Shown: one piece after another, positions 4,919-5,172 of the stretch
Numbering within the stretch: position 1 is the first letter of the stretch
Layout: each line of letters begins with the position of its first letter
From: an uncultured Collinsella sp.
GTDB taxonomy: Bacteria; Actinomycetota; Coriobacteriia; Coriobacteriales; Coriobacteriaceae
Assembly: GCA_902470265.1 (NCBI GenBank)
Contig: CABRFW010000125.1
Span: forward strand, 1 to 5,172
Length of the DNA stretch: 5,172 bases
Direction of reading: 5' to 3'
Program-made: the position numbers and the translations under genes
Notes under the pieces: model-generated
What the model was told of the DNA's origin: nothing
What the model saw: only the letters and a program-made list of their open reading frames with translations
Databases searched by the model: none

Positions 4919-5172
4919 ATGGATCGTAGTAAGGTACCTGCCGTCCTGTCCATCGCGGGATCCGATTCCAGCGGTGGCGCCGGCATTCAGGCCGACATCA
5001 AGACCATCACGGCGCACCGCCTGTATGCCGAGACGGCCATCACCGCCATCACAGCGCAAAACACCCTGGGCGTTACCGCCGTGCAGGATATCTCGCCAGA
5101 TATCGTAGCCGCGCAAATTGACGCCGTTTTTGACGATATCCGCCCCAGCGCCGTCAAGATCGGCATGGTTTC
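4919..5172 (+). CDS. thiD: Hydroxymethylpyrimidine / phosphomethylpyrimidine kinase ThiD, N-terminal part
   Basis: The first 84 codons of ThiD are present and the gene runs off the right edge. ThiD phosphorylates HMP and then HMP-P with ATP to give HMP-PP, which ThiE joins to the thiazole to make thiamine phosphate. It is a cytoplasmic ribokinase-like enzyme. The family start is clear: VLSIAGSDSSGGAGIQADIK (9-28) with its substrate-binding GAGIQAD, then TAITAITAQNTLGV (39-52) and VKIGMV at the window edge. The ATG at 4919 has AAGGGAG (4907-4913) 5 nt upstream. It follows thiC in the same direction after 182 nt, so its substrate comes from the neighbouring gene. No second TPP aptamer precedes it. 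A fusion to ThiE, common in related bacteria, cannot be judged because the C-terminus is missing. Confidence 0.95.
   Translation, partial: MDRSKVPAVLSIAGSDSSGGAGIQADIKTITAHRLYAETAITAITAQNTLGVTAVQDISPDIVAAQIDAVFDDIRPSAVKIGMV

Noticed and set aside
1..5172. tRNA, rRNA, CRISPR array, insertion sequence or attachment site
   Set aside because: I saw no tRNA-like cloverleaf, no regular repeat-spacer pattern, no transposase or integrase, and no target-site duplication. The two hairpins flanking yaaA are the only dispersed repeat seen.

Overview
The window looks like a chromosomal housekeeping stretch from a GC-rich Gram-positive, most likely an actinobacterium of the class Coriobacteriia (Collinsella-like). 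I infer this from the strong C/G preference at third codon positions, the A/G-rich Shine-Dalgarno sites close to start codons, and the style of the proteins. No rRNA or other taxonomic marker is present, so the assignment is an inference.

Layout, left to right. (1) Positions 1-100, minus strand: the first 33 codons of a DNA polymerase I-type gene (polA), which runs off the left edge. (2) Positions 101-266: a divergent intergenic region holding a perfect 10-bp inverted repeat around a candidate extended -10 element. (3) Positions 267-1664: an M18 zinc aminopeptidase (apeA type). (4) Positions 1678-1749: a long hairpin with a T-tract. (5) Positions 1765-2574: yaaA (DUF328 family, peroxide stress / iron homeostasis). 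(6) Positions 2615-2683: a second hairpin with the same outer arms as the first. (7) Positions 2709-3230, minus strand: an unrecognised single-pass membrane protein, convergent with yaaA. (8) Positions 3231-3302: a divergent promoter region. (9) Positions 3303-3397: a TPP riboswitch whose 3' end contains the Shine-Dalgarno site of the next gene. (10) Positions 3402-4736: thiC. (11) Positions 4737-4918: an intergenic region with a terminator-like hairpin and a TATAAT box. (12) Positions 4919 to the right edge: the 5' part of thiD.

The clearest functional unit is thiC-thiD. ThiC makes hydroxymethylpyrimidine phosphate (HMP-P) from the purine intermediate AIR, and ThiD phosphorylates it to HMP-PP, the pyrimidine half of thiamine. 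The riboswitch lets the end product, TPP, shut down thiC. The hairpin between the genes suggests thiD is at least partly uncoupled from thiC. The aminopeptidase, YaaA and the membrane protein have no obvious pathway link to each other.

No clearly new system (defence, mobile, CRISPR or secondary metabolism) is visible. The least explained structures are the two hairpins with matching arms that bracket yaaA, the inverted repeat at the aminopeptidase promoter, and the orphan membrane protein.
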